Source of the DNA: a bacterium | GTDB lineage: Bacteria; Gemmatimonadota; Gemmatimonadetes; Gemmatimonadales; Gemmatimonadaceae | Assembly: GCA_021813725.1 (NCBI GenBank) | Contig: JAKAJN010000002.1 | Span: forward strand, 18,021-82,020 | Direction of reading: 5' to 3' | Length of the DNA stretch: 64,000 nt | Part shown: piece by piece, positions 52,926-61,222 of the stretch | Numbering within the stretch: position 1 is the stretch's first letter | Layout: every line of letters starts with the position of its first letter | Position numbers and translations under genes: made by a program | The notes under the pieces: model-generated | What the model was told of the DNA's origin: nothing | Seen by the model: only the letters and a program-made list of their open reading frames with translations | The model's database searches: none

Positions 52926-54155
52926 ATGCGTTCTCGCCCCGCCCTTGCGCTGCTGTTCACCCTCGCCGCCTGCTCGGACGACGCGCGCATTGCTGCGCCC
53001 GAGGGGGCCTCGACGTTCCGGCGATTCGTGGCCATCGGCACGGGGCTCACGATGGGCGAGCAATCGGGCGGCGTGGTGTACGAGTCGCAGATTGCGGCCT
53101 GGCCAGCGCGGCTCGCCACGCGCGTTGACGCGCCGTTCCGTGTGCCTGCGCTGCGGAGCCCGGGGTGCACGCCGCCTCGCGTGGCGCCGCTCGCGCTCTA
53201 CCGCTCGCTCGCCGGAACGGTGACCGCGGACGATGCCACCTGCAGCGGTCGGCTCGGCGACGACTCGCTGCCAGCAAACAGCGTTGCCATCGCGGGCGCC
53301 ACCGCGTGGGATGCCCTCCACACGTCGCCGCGCTCGCTCGTCACGCAACCGGCGTCGCTCGATCGATCGCGCTATGCGCTCGTGCTCCCGGCGTTGCAGA
53401 CGCAGCTGCAGGCGATGCAGGCGCAGCGTCCCACGCTGGTGGCCGTGGAACTCGGCGCTGGCGAGGTGATGCGTGCCGCGACGTCCGGCCTCGTGATTTC
53501 CGGAACGAGCTACACGCAAACGTCAACGTGGACGCTGATGCCCGCCGCGGTCTTTGCACCGGTATTCGATTCGATTGCCGACAGCGTGAAGGCGACCGGC
53601 GCCAAGGCAGTCTTCGTCGGCGTCCCCCAGTTGATGTCGCTCCCTGCGTGGCGGGCGGGCGATGTGCTGTGGGGGGAGCGCGTGGCGCTGGGCACGTTCG
53701 GCATCACAGTCGAGACGACGTGCCAGGGGAGCGCGAACCTCGTCAACACCGTGGCCGTGCTGCCGGCTCTCGTGGCCGCGGCCCGCGCCTCGGGCACGCC
53801 GCAGGCATTGTCCTGCGCAGATCGCCCTGGCGAGGTCGACTACATCCTCACACCGGACGACGTCGCACGCATTGCGCAGACGATCACCGCGCTCAATAGC
53901 GCCATCAAGGCCGCCGCCGACAAGCACCAGTTCGCCTTCGCGGACGTGCCGCTGCTCTCGAGCGAGGTGCCGTACCACGCGCCGCCATTCACCGCCGCGG
54001 GAATGCTCGGCAGCGATGCGCCGTTCGGCATGGCCACATCGCTCGACGGCATCCAGCCGAGTGCGTACGGGCAGGAGTTGATCGCGGATCGCATCGCCGC
54101 CGCGCTGAACACCCGCTACCATCTCGCGATTACCATTCCGCCGCGGCCGCTGTAG
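52926..54155 (+). CDS. SGNH-like lipoprotein
   Basis: A 409-residue protein with a lipoprotein signal (LLFTLAACSDD). The fold resembles SGNH/GDSL hydrolases: a first block FVAIGTGLTMG, later Gly and Asn-containing strands, and a last block SLDGIQPSAYGQELIAD where family members have Asp-x-x-His. The nucleophilic Ser of GDSL is Gly and the last His is replaced, so hydrolase activity is doubtful. A CATATT element lies seven bases before the ATG. Confidence 0.6.
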   Translation: MRSRPALALLFTLAACSDDARIAAPEGASTFRRFVAIGTGLTMGEQSGGVVYESQIAAWPARLATRVDAPFRVPALRSPGCTPPRVAPLALYRSLAGTVTADDATCSGRLGDDSLPANSVAIAGATAWDALHTSPRSLVTQPASLDRSRYALVLPALQTQLQAMQAQRPTLVAVELGAGEVMRAATSGLVISGTSYTQTSTWTLMPAAVFAPVFDSIADSVKATGAKAVFVGVPQLMSLPAWRAGDVLWGERVALGTFGITVETTCQGSANLVNTVAVLPALVAAARASGTPQALSCADRPGEVDYILTPDDVARIAQTITALNSAIKAAADKHQFAFADVPLLSSEVPYHAPPFTAAGMLGSDAPFGMATSLDGIQPSAYGQELIADRIAAALNTRYHLAITIPPRPL

Positions 54156-54221
54156 TGCCGCACCGTCGTCGGGCGATCGGCGCCGTTACTGCTCGAAACG
54201 TGGGTCGTCTCAATTGTGCGA

Positions 54222-54257
54222 CACCCCGGCGTGGCCTGTTTTGGCCACGGTGGGGGT
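54222..54257. other. Hairpin upstream of the ECF sigma gene
   Basis: A perfect 7-bp stem CGTGGCC / GGCCACG with a six-base loop TGTTTT, extended by imperfect CACCCC / TGGGGGT pairing. It may end the lipoprotein transcript or control the sigma gene. It argues against a sigma start at 54214. Confidence 0.5.
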
Positions 54258-54285
54258 AGGGCTGTCCCCGGCGCGTGCGACGGGT

Positions 54286-54291
54286 TACACT
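54286..54291 (+). promoter_or_regulatory. TACACT -10-like element, leaderless start
   Basis: TACACT-AGCGTC-GTG before the sigma factor gene, the same six-base gap as at other genes here. Confidence 0.45.
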
Positions 54292-54297
54292 AGCGTC

Positions 54298-54864
54298 GTG
54301 AAACAGACCCAGCCCTCGCCGCAGCAAGAACAGGCGGACGCGGACCAGGCCGTGATTGACCGCGTACTCGCCGGGGACCGGAACGCCTTTGGAATGCTCA
54401 TCGAGCGCTACAGCGACCCGCTGTATCGCCACGCGGTGGGCATGACAGGGAGTCCCGACGTCGCCGAGGACATCCTGCAGGTCTCGTTCATCAAGGCGTA
54501 CAACCACCTGAGCGAGGTGCGCGGACGCTTCGATGCATGGGTCTTCCGCATCGTGGCCAACGGGTGCAAGGACTGGCTGAAGAATATTCGGCGAACCCAC
54601 CTGAGTTACGAAGAGGACGATCAGCCGTCTGGATACGAGACCCCGGAGGAGGAACTCGACCGGGGTGAACTGCGATCCGACCTGGACCGCGCGTTGTCCG
54701 CGCTCCCCGCGTCGTTGCGGGAAGCGTTCGTGATGAAGCACGTCGAGGGTCGGTCGTACGAGGAGATGGCCGAGTTGCTCGACACGACCGTGGGTGCCCT
54801 GAAGATGCGCGTGCACCGTGCACGCGAGGCGCTTCAGGCGCTGCTGGAGGAGCGATATCAGTGA
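54298..54864 (+). CDS. ECF-type RNA polymerase sigma factor
   Basis: A 188-residue sigma-70 family protein with regions 2 and 4 only. Region 2: GMLIERYSDPLYRHAVGMTG and AEDILQVSFIKAYNHL, which bind the -10 element and core enzyme. Region 4: LPASLREAFVMKHVEG, SYEEMAELLDTTVGALKMRV, the -35 recognition helix. The GTG at 54298 is preferred because a possible upstream ATG (54214) would include a hairpin and the -10-like element. The stop overlaps the start of a 95-residue partner gene. Confidence 0.9.
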   Translation: MKQTQPSPQQEQADADQAVIDRVLAGDRNAFGMLIERYSDPLYRHAVGMTGSPDVAEDILQVSFIKAYNHLSEVRGRFDAWVFRIVANGCKDWLKNIRRTHLSYEEDDQPSGYETPEEELDRGELRSDLDRALSALPASLREAFVMKHVEGRSYEEMAELLDTTVGALKMRVHRAREALQALLEERYQ

Positions 54865-55148
54865 TGCAGAACAATCTTGATCCGCGCGACGGACTCGATC
54901 CGGCGGCGCCCCGCACGCCCAAGGAGACGGCGCCTGCCGAGCAGGAGCTGGCGCCGACCGGGCGCATCTCCGATGCCGTGCACGCCTGGCTGGATGGCGA
55001 GCCGGTGGCCGAGAACGCGCTGAGCGCAGCGTCGCGCGAAGTGGCCTTCTGGAAGAAGGTGGAAGTCGAGACGTCGGCCCGTCGTCGCATGGTGACGCCG
55101 GCGAACGTGCCGGCGCAGATCCTCGCGAAACTGCCCGAGAAGCGCTAA
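54861..55148 (+). CDS. Small protein coupled to the ECF sigma factor, possible anti-sigma partner
   Basis: A 95-residue soluble protein (94 if the next codon, ATG, is used). It has a disordered acidic N-terminus and a helical segment ISDAVHAWLDGEPV, where anti-sigma factors often carry a short domain, then a basic region (SARRRMVTP). No zinc-binding Cys/His and no membrane helix, so it is not a typical ZAS anti-sigma factor. Translation is coupled to the sigma gene and a strong terminator follows. Confidence 0.6.
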   Translation: MMQNNLDPRDGLDPAAPRTPKETAPAEQELAPTGRISDAVHAWLDGEPVAENALSAASREVAFWKKVEVETSARRRMVTPANVPAQILAKLPEKR

Positions 55149-55165
55149 GCCGCGCCGGGAGTGAA

Positions 55166-55203
55166 GCGGGCCGCCCGTTCATCGGGCGGCCCGCTCGTTT
55201 TGG
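55166..55203 (+). terminator. Intrinsic terminator of the sigma operon
   Basis: A perfect 12-bp stem GCGGGCCGCCCG / CGGGCGGCCCGC with loop TTCAT, followed by TCGTTTTGG. Confidence 0.88.
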
Positions 55204-55254
55204 TCGGTCCCGGGGCGGTGGCGCCGCGGCGTGAAGGAATCGCAGATTCCCAGC

Positions 55255-57900
55255 ATGACGCGCCGCCACCTCGCCCTTCTCGCTCTCGCCGCCGCGATTC
55301 CCGCAGCCGCCGCTTCGCAAACGACCGCCCCGTTCGACCTGGGGCGATCGCCCATCGCGCTTGCCGGAGACGCGCGCCCGGGCCAGTTCGTCAGTGCCGT
55401 CGGCCGCCGCGCCATTGCCATGGGCACCGAAGACGGTGCGTTCGAGCTGTGGAGCTGGCCGTACAAGTGGATGCACGACCTCAAGCTCAGCTTCCGCGTT
55501 CCCAAGTACACGCAGGCCATCCCGGGGCGCGACGTCGCGCGCTCAGTGCTGGTGCGCCCGGAAGGCGTGACCATTACGTATGCGTACGAGACGTTCACCG
55601 TGAAGCAGACGGTCTTCGCCTCGATCGACAAGCCCGCGGTGATGATGCTGCTGGAAGTCGACGCCATCCGCCCGATGGAAATCATCGCGTCGTTCGTCCC
55701 GGACGTGCATCTCGCGTGGCCGGCCTCGCTGGGCGGACAGTACGTGGCGTGGAGCGCGGGGGCCAAGGCGTTTGTCTTCAGCGAGAGCCGCCGGAAGGTG
55801 AGCGCCTTCCTGGGCTCGCCGGCTGTCACGCAGGCGAGCGACGTTCCCGCGCACATGCTCAGCGCCGCCCCGCCGCAGTTCACCATCGGCGTGGGGAGTG
55901 ACAAGGAGCGCTACACGGAGCCGAGGCTTGGCGAGCCACCGGGCGGGAACGTCAACATCCACGCCAAGTACATCCCCATCGTGATGGCCGGCGGCGAAAT
56001 GCCGCGCGATTCGGTGCTCGCGCTTTATCGTTCGCTGCTGCAACCGGGGGCCATCGAACGCGAATGGAAGAAGCGGGTGGCGCACGCCGACTCCATTCGC
56101 ACGCAGCAGGTATCGGTCTCCACCGGCGACCCGACGCTCGACAAGGCCGTTGAATGGGCCAAGGTCAACCTCGACGAGTCGATGGTCTGCAATCCCGACC
56201 TCGGGTGCGGACTCGTCGCGGGGTACGGACTCTCGGGCGCGGCGAGCGACCGTCCCGGCTTCGGCTGGTTCTTCGGGGGCGACGCGTCCATCAACTCCTT
56301 CGCGATGAGCTCGGCCGGGCAGCACGAACTCGTGCGCGACGGCGCGCTCAAGTTCTTCGCCAAGTATCAGCGCGCCGACGGGAAGATCACCCACGAGATT
56401 TCGCAGGGAGCGGGAAAGATCGACTGGTTCGGCTCGTACGGATACGCCTACTACCACGGCGACACGACGCCGTTCTGGATTCTCGCGTTTGGCGAGTACT
56501 GGAAGCAGACGGCCGACACGGCAACGGTCCGCACCCTCTGGCCAAACCTGAAGAAGGCATTCGAATGGTCGCGCAAGTGCGACACCGACGGCGACGGGCT
56601 CATGGAGAACACCTGCGCCGGCGCCGGCGCCCTCGAGGTCGGCGACCTGCAGGAGGGGATCGTCAGCGACGTCTACCTGAACGGCGTCTGGGCCGCGTCG
56701 CTGGAGCGGTTCGCGCGCATGGCCGACGCGATGGGCGAGGCCTCGCTGGCGGCGGAGGCACGCGCCGAGCGCGCACGGGCGATTGCGGCGCTCGATGGAA
56801 AGCTCTGGATTCCCTCGAAGGAGCAGTATGCGTTCGCGGTGCTGGAGCAGGGGAAGATCAACGAGACGATGACCGCCTGGCCGGCGACGGCAATGGCCTT
56901 CGACGTCTTCAACCAGACGAACGGGCGGCTGATGGCCGAGCGGATGGCGCGCAGCGACTTGATGACCGACTGGGGCGCGCGCCCGCTTTCGACGACGAGT
57001 CGGCTCTTTGACCCGCTCCACTACAACAACGGCGCGGTTTGGCCGTTCGTGACCGGATGGGTGGCGACCGCGCAGTTCCGCTATGGCAACCCGCACGCGG
57101 GCTGGCAGGCGCTGCGGGCCATCGCCAACACGACGTTTGACGAATCGCTCGGGCGCAACCCCGAGGTGATCAGCGGTCGGCTCTACAAGCCGCTCGACAC
57201 GGCGGTGCCGCAGCAGTTCTTCGCGACGTCGATGATCCTGACGCCGCTCTTGCGCGGGATGCTGGGGCTGGAGGTGGACGCGCCAGCCGGGACGCTGACG
57301 GTGGCGCCGTGGGTCCCGCTGGGCGAGGAGGGTGTTCGGGTTGATCGCCTGTGGATTGGGGGGACGCAGGTGGATCTCCGCGTTTCCGTGCGCCCATCGA
57401 TGGTGATGCTCGATGTCACGCGCGCGGGCGGGGACGCGTCGCGTCTCCTCAAGGTGACCTTCAATCCGGTCGCGGGTGTGCGTCCGGTGTATGGCGAGCT
57501 GCGCCCCGGCCAGAAGGCGCTGCACGTCGAGACCGTGCGCAACGCCGCGCCTGAGGTGCGCTTTCCGGTGCGCCCGGCAAAGATCGGCGAGCGGTCGCGC
57601 AACGTCCGTGTCATCTCGCTGCGCACGGAAGGCGCGACGACTCGGCTGGTGCTCGAAGGGTTAGCTGGCGACACGGCAATCGGGTTCGTGCGCGCGGCGC
57701 GCGGCGTGGCAGACGCGCCCGACGTCATCTTCGCGCCGCCAGTCGGTGCCTTGATGCACGGCGAGGCAGAGCGAATGCTCGGCGACCTCGGTGCGCGCCT
57801 GGTGCGGGCGGGGGCCGTGCCGGTGATGATACCGCTCCCCCGCGAGGGAGCGGACGAGGACGGGTATGTGAGGCGGGAGATAGTGATTAACGGCAGATAG
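55255..57900 (+). CDS. Secreted (alpha/alpha)6-barrel glycosidase, glycogen-debranching-like
   Basis: An 881-residue exported protein with signal peptide (LALLALAAAIPAAAASQ). An N-terminal beta domain is followed by an (alpha/alpha)6 barrel (about 270-680) of the GH63/GH15/amylo-1,6-glucosidase kind: GFGWFFGGDASINSFAMS, KITHEISQGAGKIDW, DTDGDGLMEN and NGAVWPFVTGW carry the acidic residues expected of the active site. A beta-rich C-terminal part follows. The substrate is an oligo- or polysaccharide but cannot be named. The stop is followed by a long purine-rich hairpin repeat. Confidence 0.8.
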   Translation: MTRRHLALLALAAAIPAAAASQTTAPFDLGRSPIALAGDARPGQFVSAVGRRAIAMGTEDGAFELWSWPYKWMHDLKLSFRVPKYTQAIPGRDVARSVLVRPEGVTITYAYETFTVKQTVFASIDKPAVMMLLEVDAIRPMEIIASFVPDVHLAWPASLGGQYVAWSAGAKAFVFSESRRKVSAFLGSPAVTQASDVPAHMLSAAPPQFTIGVGSDKERYTEPRLGEPPGGNVNIHAKYIPIVMAGGEMPRDSVLALYRSLLQPGAIEREWKKRVAHADSIRTQQVSVSTGDPTLDKAVEWAKVNLDESMVCNPDLGCGLVAGYGLSGAASDRPGFGWFFGGDASINSFAMSSAGQHELVRDGALKFFAKYQRADGKITHEISQGAGKIDWFGSYGYAYYHGDTTPFWILAFGEYWKQTADTATVRTLWPNLKKAFEWSRKCDTDGDGLMENTCAGAGALEVGDLQEGIVSDVYLNGVWAASLERFARMADAMGEASLAAEARAERARAIAALDGKLWIPSKEQYAFAVLEQGKINETMTAWPATAMAFDVFNQTNGRLMAERMARSDLMTDWGARPLSTTSRLFDPLHYNNGAVWPFVTGWVATAQFRYGNPHAGWQALRAIANTTFDESLGRNPEVISGRLYKPLDTAVPQQFFATSMILTPLLRGMLGLEVDAPAGTLTVAPWVPLGEEGVRVDRLWIGGTQVDLRVSVRPSMVMLDVTRAGGDASRLLKVTFNPVAGVRPVYGELRPGQKALHVETVRNAAPEVRFPVRPAKIGERSRNVRVISLRTEGATTRLVLEGLAGDTAIGFVRAARGVADAPDVIFAPPVGALMHGEAERMLGDLGARLVRAGAVPVMIPLPREGADEDGYVRREIVINGR

Positions 57901-57909
57901 ACAACAGAA

Positions 57910-58004
57910 AGACAACAGAGAAGAAACAGAGAAAAAACAGAGACACAACTGGCTCGTGCGCAGAAGCGCCGTCCTGTTGTGTCTCTGTTTCTTCTCTGTT
58001 GTCT
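57910..58004. repeat. Long purine-rich hairpin repeat, copy 1
   Basis: Left arm 57910-57949 and right arm 57976-58004 pair perfectly except for one extra 11-base unit in the left arm. The arms are built from the unit CAGAGAAGAAA / CAGAGAAAAAA, and the hairpin begins nine bases after the glycosidase stop. Copy 2 lies at 58852-58979. Confidence 0.9.
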
Positions 58005-58030
58005 CTCTGGAGTTTCTCTGCCCTTAACGA

Positions 58031-58150
58031 GTCGCGGTAGGTCAGCGGTTGACGAGCCAGTGACGGCCCCCCGGCGCACTGTACGCGCCCCCCGCTGTGC
58101 CTACCGCGACACGCCGGGTCGCTCGTGGCGACCCTGCGTTCCTCTTATTT
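58031..58150 (+). ncRNA. Candidate structured RNA ending in a terminator
   Basis: Nested pairing: an 11-bp outer stem GTCGCGGTAGG / CCTACCGCGAC (58031-58041, 58100-58110), a 6-bp inner stem CAGCGG / CCGCTG (58043-58048, 58092-58097) and an apical hairpin GGCGC-ACTGTAC-GCGCC (58073-58089). It is followed by a separate terminator. It lies between the glycosidase and DinB genes with no protein frame of quality. It could be an independent small RNA or a leader element of dinB. No known family recognised. Confidence 0.45.
58116..58150 (+). terminator. Intrinsic terminator after the structured RNA
   Basis: A perfect 7-bp stem GGGTCGC / GCGACCC with loop TCGTG, followed by a T-rich run CTCTTATTTTTC. 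Confidence 0.75.
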
Positions 58151-58324
58151 TTCACCGGGGCAGCGCCGATTGGACTCCGCGCGCTCCCGATCGCAGAGGG
58201 AATGTCTGTCCCGGGCAGGCCTCGCGGAATGGGGTGCAATTATGGAAAGTTTGTGAGGCAATTCCTCACGAAACCCTTACACGCAACTCGTGCTGGAAAA
58301 GTGGAATTTCACAGGGGGATTTTG

Positions 58325-58852
58325 ATGAGCATCGCGGCAACCGTGCGCCCTGGCGACGACGAATTCGCCCCGTTCTACGCTGGTTACGTCGCCGCTGTCC
58401 CGGACGGCGACATCACCCGCACGCTCAGTCAGGAGGGCGAGTCGTTCCTTGGGCGGCTCAAGCACCTGAGCGAGGAGCAAGGGGCGGCGGCGTACGCGCC
58501 TGGCAAGTGGTCGGTGAAGGAGGTCATCTGTCACATCACCGATGCCGAGCGGATTTTCACGTACCGCCTGCTGCGCATTGGTCGCGGCGATGCGACGCCG
58601 CTGGCGGCGTTCGATGAGAATGCCTATGCGGCGCACTGCGAGGCGAACGCGCGCTCCATGGATTCGCTGCTTGGCGAGTTCGCCGCCGTCCGGGGCGCTA
58701 CCCTCGCGCTGCTGCGCTGGCTCCCCGAGGCGGCGTGGACTCGCCGCGGCACCGCGAGCGGCAAGACCGTCAGCGTGCGCGGGCTCGCGTGGATCGCCGC
58801 GGGCCACGCGAGGCATCATGATCGCGTGCTGCGGGAGAAATACGGCGTCTGA
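58325..58852 (+). CDS. DinB superfamily protein
   Basis: A 175-residue four-helix-bundle protein of the DinB/YfiT-like superfamily. Metal-type histidines are in KEVICHITDAERIF near residue 70 and AAGHARHHDRVLREKYG near the C-terminus, which matches the three-His nickel/zinc site. The start has a GGGGGA ribosome site and long upstream region. Some relatives are thiol-dependent transferases and others are damage-inducible. The stop codon overlaps a long hairpin repeat. Confidence 0.85.
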   Translation: MSIAATVRPGDDEFAPFYAGYVAAVPDGDITRTLSQEGESFLGRLKHLSEEQGAAAYAPGKWSVKEVICHITDAERIFTYRLLRIGRGDATPLAAFDENAYAAHCEANARSMDSLLGEFAAVRGATLALLRWLPEAAWTRRGTASGKTVSVRGLAWIAAGHARHHDRVLREKYGV

Positions 58853-58979
58853 GAGAGACTACAGAGAAGAAGCAGAGAAAAAGCAGAGAAAAAGCAGAGA
58901 AAAAACAGAGGGACGCGTCTCAATGCAGCCTCTCCGCTTTTTCTCTGCTTTTTCTCTGCTTCTTCTCTGTAGTCTCTCT
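58852..58979. repeat. Long purine-rich hairpin repeat, copy 2
   Basis: Arms 58852-58900 and 58931-58979 pair over 49 bases with about one mismatch. The left arm is a run of the 11-base unit CAGAGAAAAAG. It begins on the DinB stop codon and ends five bases before the convergent lpd stop, so it probably terminates both. Confidence 0.92.
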
Positions 58980-58984
58980 GCCCC

Positions 58985-60391
58985 TCAGATATGCACCGCC
59001 CGCCCCAGCGCTGCCAACGCCGCTTCCTTCACCACCTCGCTGAGCGTCGGATGGCTGTGCACGGTCACGCCGATGTCCTCGGCCGTGCCGCGGTACTCCA
59101 TGGCCAGCACCACCTCGCTCAGGAGGTCTGAGACGTTCGCGCCAATCATGTGGCAGCCGAGGATCTCGTCGGTGTTGGCGTCCACGATGAACTTCACGAA
59201 GCCAGTCGTTTCAGCCATCGAGCGCGCGCGCCCGTTGGCGGAGAAGGGGAACTTGCCCACGCCATAGGGACGTCCCCGTGCCTTGGCCTCGGCTTCCGTG
59301 AGGCCGCAGGTCGCGACCTCCGGCCACGTGTAGACGACGCCGGGCATGTTGTGGTAGTGCATGTGCACCTTGCGCCCGGCGATCACCTCAGCGGCGATCA
59401 CCCCTTCCTCCTCGGCCTTGTGAGCCAGCAGCTTGCCCCCCACCGCGTCGCCGATGGCGTACACATTGGGGAGGTTGGTGCGCATCGTGTCGTCCACCTT
59501 GATCTCCCCGCGCGCTCCGAGCTCGAGCCCCAATGCCGCGGCATCCACGCCGTACAGTGCGGGCTTCCGGCCGATTGACACGAGCACGCAGTCGGCGGTG
59601 AACGTCGCCGGCTGCCCATTCTCCTCCACCTCGATGACCACCTGATCGCCGTCCCGACGGCCGCCGGTCACCTTGGTGCCGGTGTGTATCTCCATCCCCT
59701 GCTTCTTGAAGATCCGCGTCGCTTCCTTGGTGATGTCGTCGTCGTTGCCGGGAAGGATGGTCGGCATGAACTCGATCATCGTCACCTTGGCGCCGAGACG
59801 GCGCCAGACGGAACCAAGTTCGAGGCCAATGACGCCGCCGCCGATCACGATGAGGTGCTGCGGCACGTCGTGCAGCTTGAGCGCGCCGATGTTGGAGACG
59901 ATGCGTTCCTCGTCGAACTTGAGGAACGGCAGCTCCACAGGCACCGAGCCGGTGGCGAGGATCACGTGGCGCGGCGTGTACGTCGTCACGGAACCGTCGC
60001 CACCCTTCACCTCGACCACATTGCCGGCGCGGAGCGTTCCGAAGCCCTTCGCCCACGTGACCTTGTTCTTCTTGAACAGGAACTCGACGCCCTTGGTGTT
60101 TTGCGCCACGACGTCGTCCTTGCGCTTCATCATCCGCGCGAGGTCGAAGGAGACGCCTTGGTAGTCAATCCCGTGGTCAGCGGCGTGCAAGCGGGCGAAC
60201 TCAAAGTGTTCAGAGGAGCTGAGCAGCGCCTTCGACGGGATGCAGCCGACGTTCACGCAGGTGCCGCCGAGGGTGCGGTCCATCTCGACGCAGACGGTCG
60301 AGAAGCCCAGTTGCGCAGCGCGAATGGCGGCGACATAGCCACCTGGGCCGCCGCCGATGACGAGAACGTCTGGAGAGAGAGTATCGGTCAC
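58985..60391 (-). CDS. lpd: Dihydrolipoyl dehydrogenase Lpd
   Basis: FAD enzyme that reoxidises the lipoyl groups of 2-oxoacid dehydrogenase complexes with NAD. 468 residues. The redox-active disulfide is in GGTCVNVGCIPSKALL; FAD and NAD loops are VIGGGPGGYVAAIRAAQLG and VIGGGVIGLELGSVWRRLG; the C-terminal catalytic His-Glu pair is in HSHPTLSEV. GTG start at 60391. sucB lies about 0.8 kb downstream of its start on the same strand, with a GAF-domain gene on the other strand between them. Confidence 0.95.
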   Translation of the reverse strand: MTDTLSPDVLVIGGGPGGYVAAIRAAQLGFSTVCVEMDRTLGGTCVNVGCIPSKALLSSSEHFEFARLHAADHGIDYQGVSFDLARMMKRKDDVVAQNTKGVEFLFKKNKVTWAKGFGTLRAGNVVEVKGGDGSVTTYTPRHVILATGSVPVELPFLKFDEERIVSNIGALKLHDVPQHLIVIGGGVIGLELGSVWRRLGAKVTMIEFMPTILPGNDDDITKEATRIFKKQGMEIHTGTKVTGGRRDGDQVVIEVEENGQPATFTADCVLVSIGRKPALYGVDAAALGLELGARGEIKVDDTMRTNLPNVYAIGDAVGGKLLAHKAEEEGVIAAEVIAGRKVHMHYHNMPGVVYTWPEVATCGLTEAEAKARGRPYGVGKFPFSANGRARSMAETTGFVKFIVDANTDEILGCHMIGANVSDLLSEVVLAMEYRGTAEDIGVTVHSHPTLSEVVKEAALAALGRAVHI

Positions 60392-60517
60392 GGAACGAGC
60401 CGGTTGGGGACTGCGTAGAATCTAACCCGAGCCCTCGTCGGCCAGCAGAACCGACGGTGCGGGGGGCTGGTGCGCCGGCCGCGGCCTCGCCAATCTGCAG
60501 GATCTCCCATCCGACCC

Positions 60518-61222
60518 ATGCCTGCCGCCCCGCTCCCTCCTAATGAGAGCGCACGCCTTGAGGCGTTGCGCCGCTACGACATTCTCGACTCGACGCCCGA
60601 GTCCGTCTTCGACGACCTGGTCTATCTCGCCACGTTCGTGACCGGCAGTCCGATGGCGACATTCTCGCTGATTGACACCGACCGTCAGTGGTTCAAGTCA
60701 CAGATCGGACTCGCCAACCAGCAAACTTCGCGCGACGTCGCGTTCTGCGCGTACACCATCCTGCAGGACGAGATGCTGGTGGTGCCCGACGCGACGCAGG
60801 ATCCGCGGTTTGCCGACAATCCACTGGTGGTTGACGATCCCGGGATCCGGTTCTATGCCGGCGTGCCGGTGCGCAGTCGCGAGGGAATGAACATCGGGTC
60901 GGTCTGCGTCATTGACCACCAGGCCCGGCGGGCGTTGCTCGACCACCAGCGGCTCGCGCTCGAGGCCATCGCCCGTCAGGCGGCCACGCTGCTCGAGCTG
61001 CGGCGCACGGCCTCCGAGCTGGCCGCGGTGATGCGCGATGTGCGACTGCTGAGCGCCCTGGTCCCCATCTGCTCGATCTGTCGCCGCTATCGCGAGGGCG
61101 ACAGCCACTGGATGACGGCGGAGGAAAAGATGCGCTCCGTCGGCGCCGAGTTGACGCACGGGCTGTGCCCGGACTGCTTCCGATCGAACTACCCGGAGTA
61201 CGCCGACCGGCTCAATCGATGA
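60518..61222 (+). CDS. GAF-domain protein with C-terminal Cys-rich motif
   Basis: A 234-residue cytoplasmic protein. A GAF domain occupies about residues 20-165 (FVTGSPMATFSLIDTDRQWF, VVPDATQDPRFADNPLV, FYAGVPVRSREGMNIGSVCV). The tail has four cysteines in two pairs: VPICSICRRY and HGLCPDCF, flanking a Trp-containing segment. This tail also ends many GAF/PAS histidine kinases and may bind a metal. No kinase or cyclase output is present, so it may be an adaptor. Its 3' end overlaps the convergent sucB stop by 11 bases. Confidence 0.8.
   Translation: MPAAPLPPNESARLEALRRYDILDSTPESVFDDLVYLATFVTGSPMATFSLIDTDRQWFKSQIGLANQQTSRDVAFCAYTILQDEMLVVPDATQDPRFADNPLVVDDPGIRFYAGVPVRSREGMNIGSVCVIDHQARRALLDHQRLALEAIARQAATLLELRRTASELAAVMRDVRLLSALVPICSICRRYREGDSHWMTAEEKMRSVGAELTHGLCPDCFRSNYPEYADRLNR

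Noticed and set aside
54214..54297. Earlier ATG start for the sigma factor
   Set aside because: Would place a hairpin and the -10-like box inside the coding region and adds no sigma-like residues.
58031..58110. tRNA gene
   Set aside because: Nested stems are present but there is no T-loop consensus, anticodon arm or CCA context.
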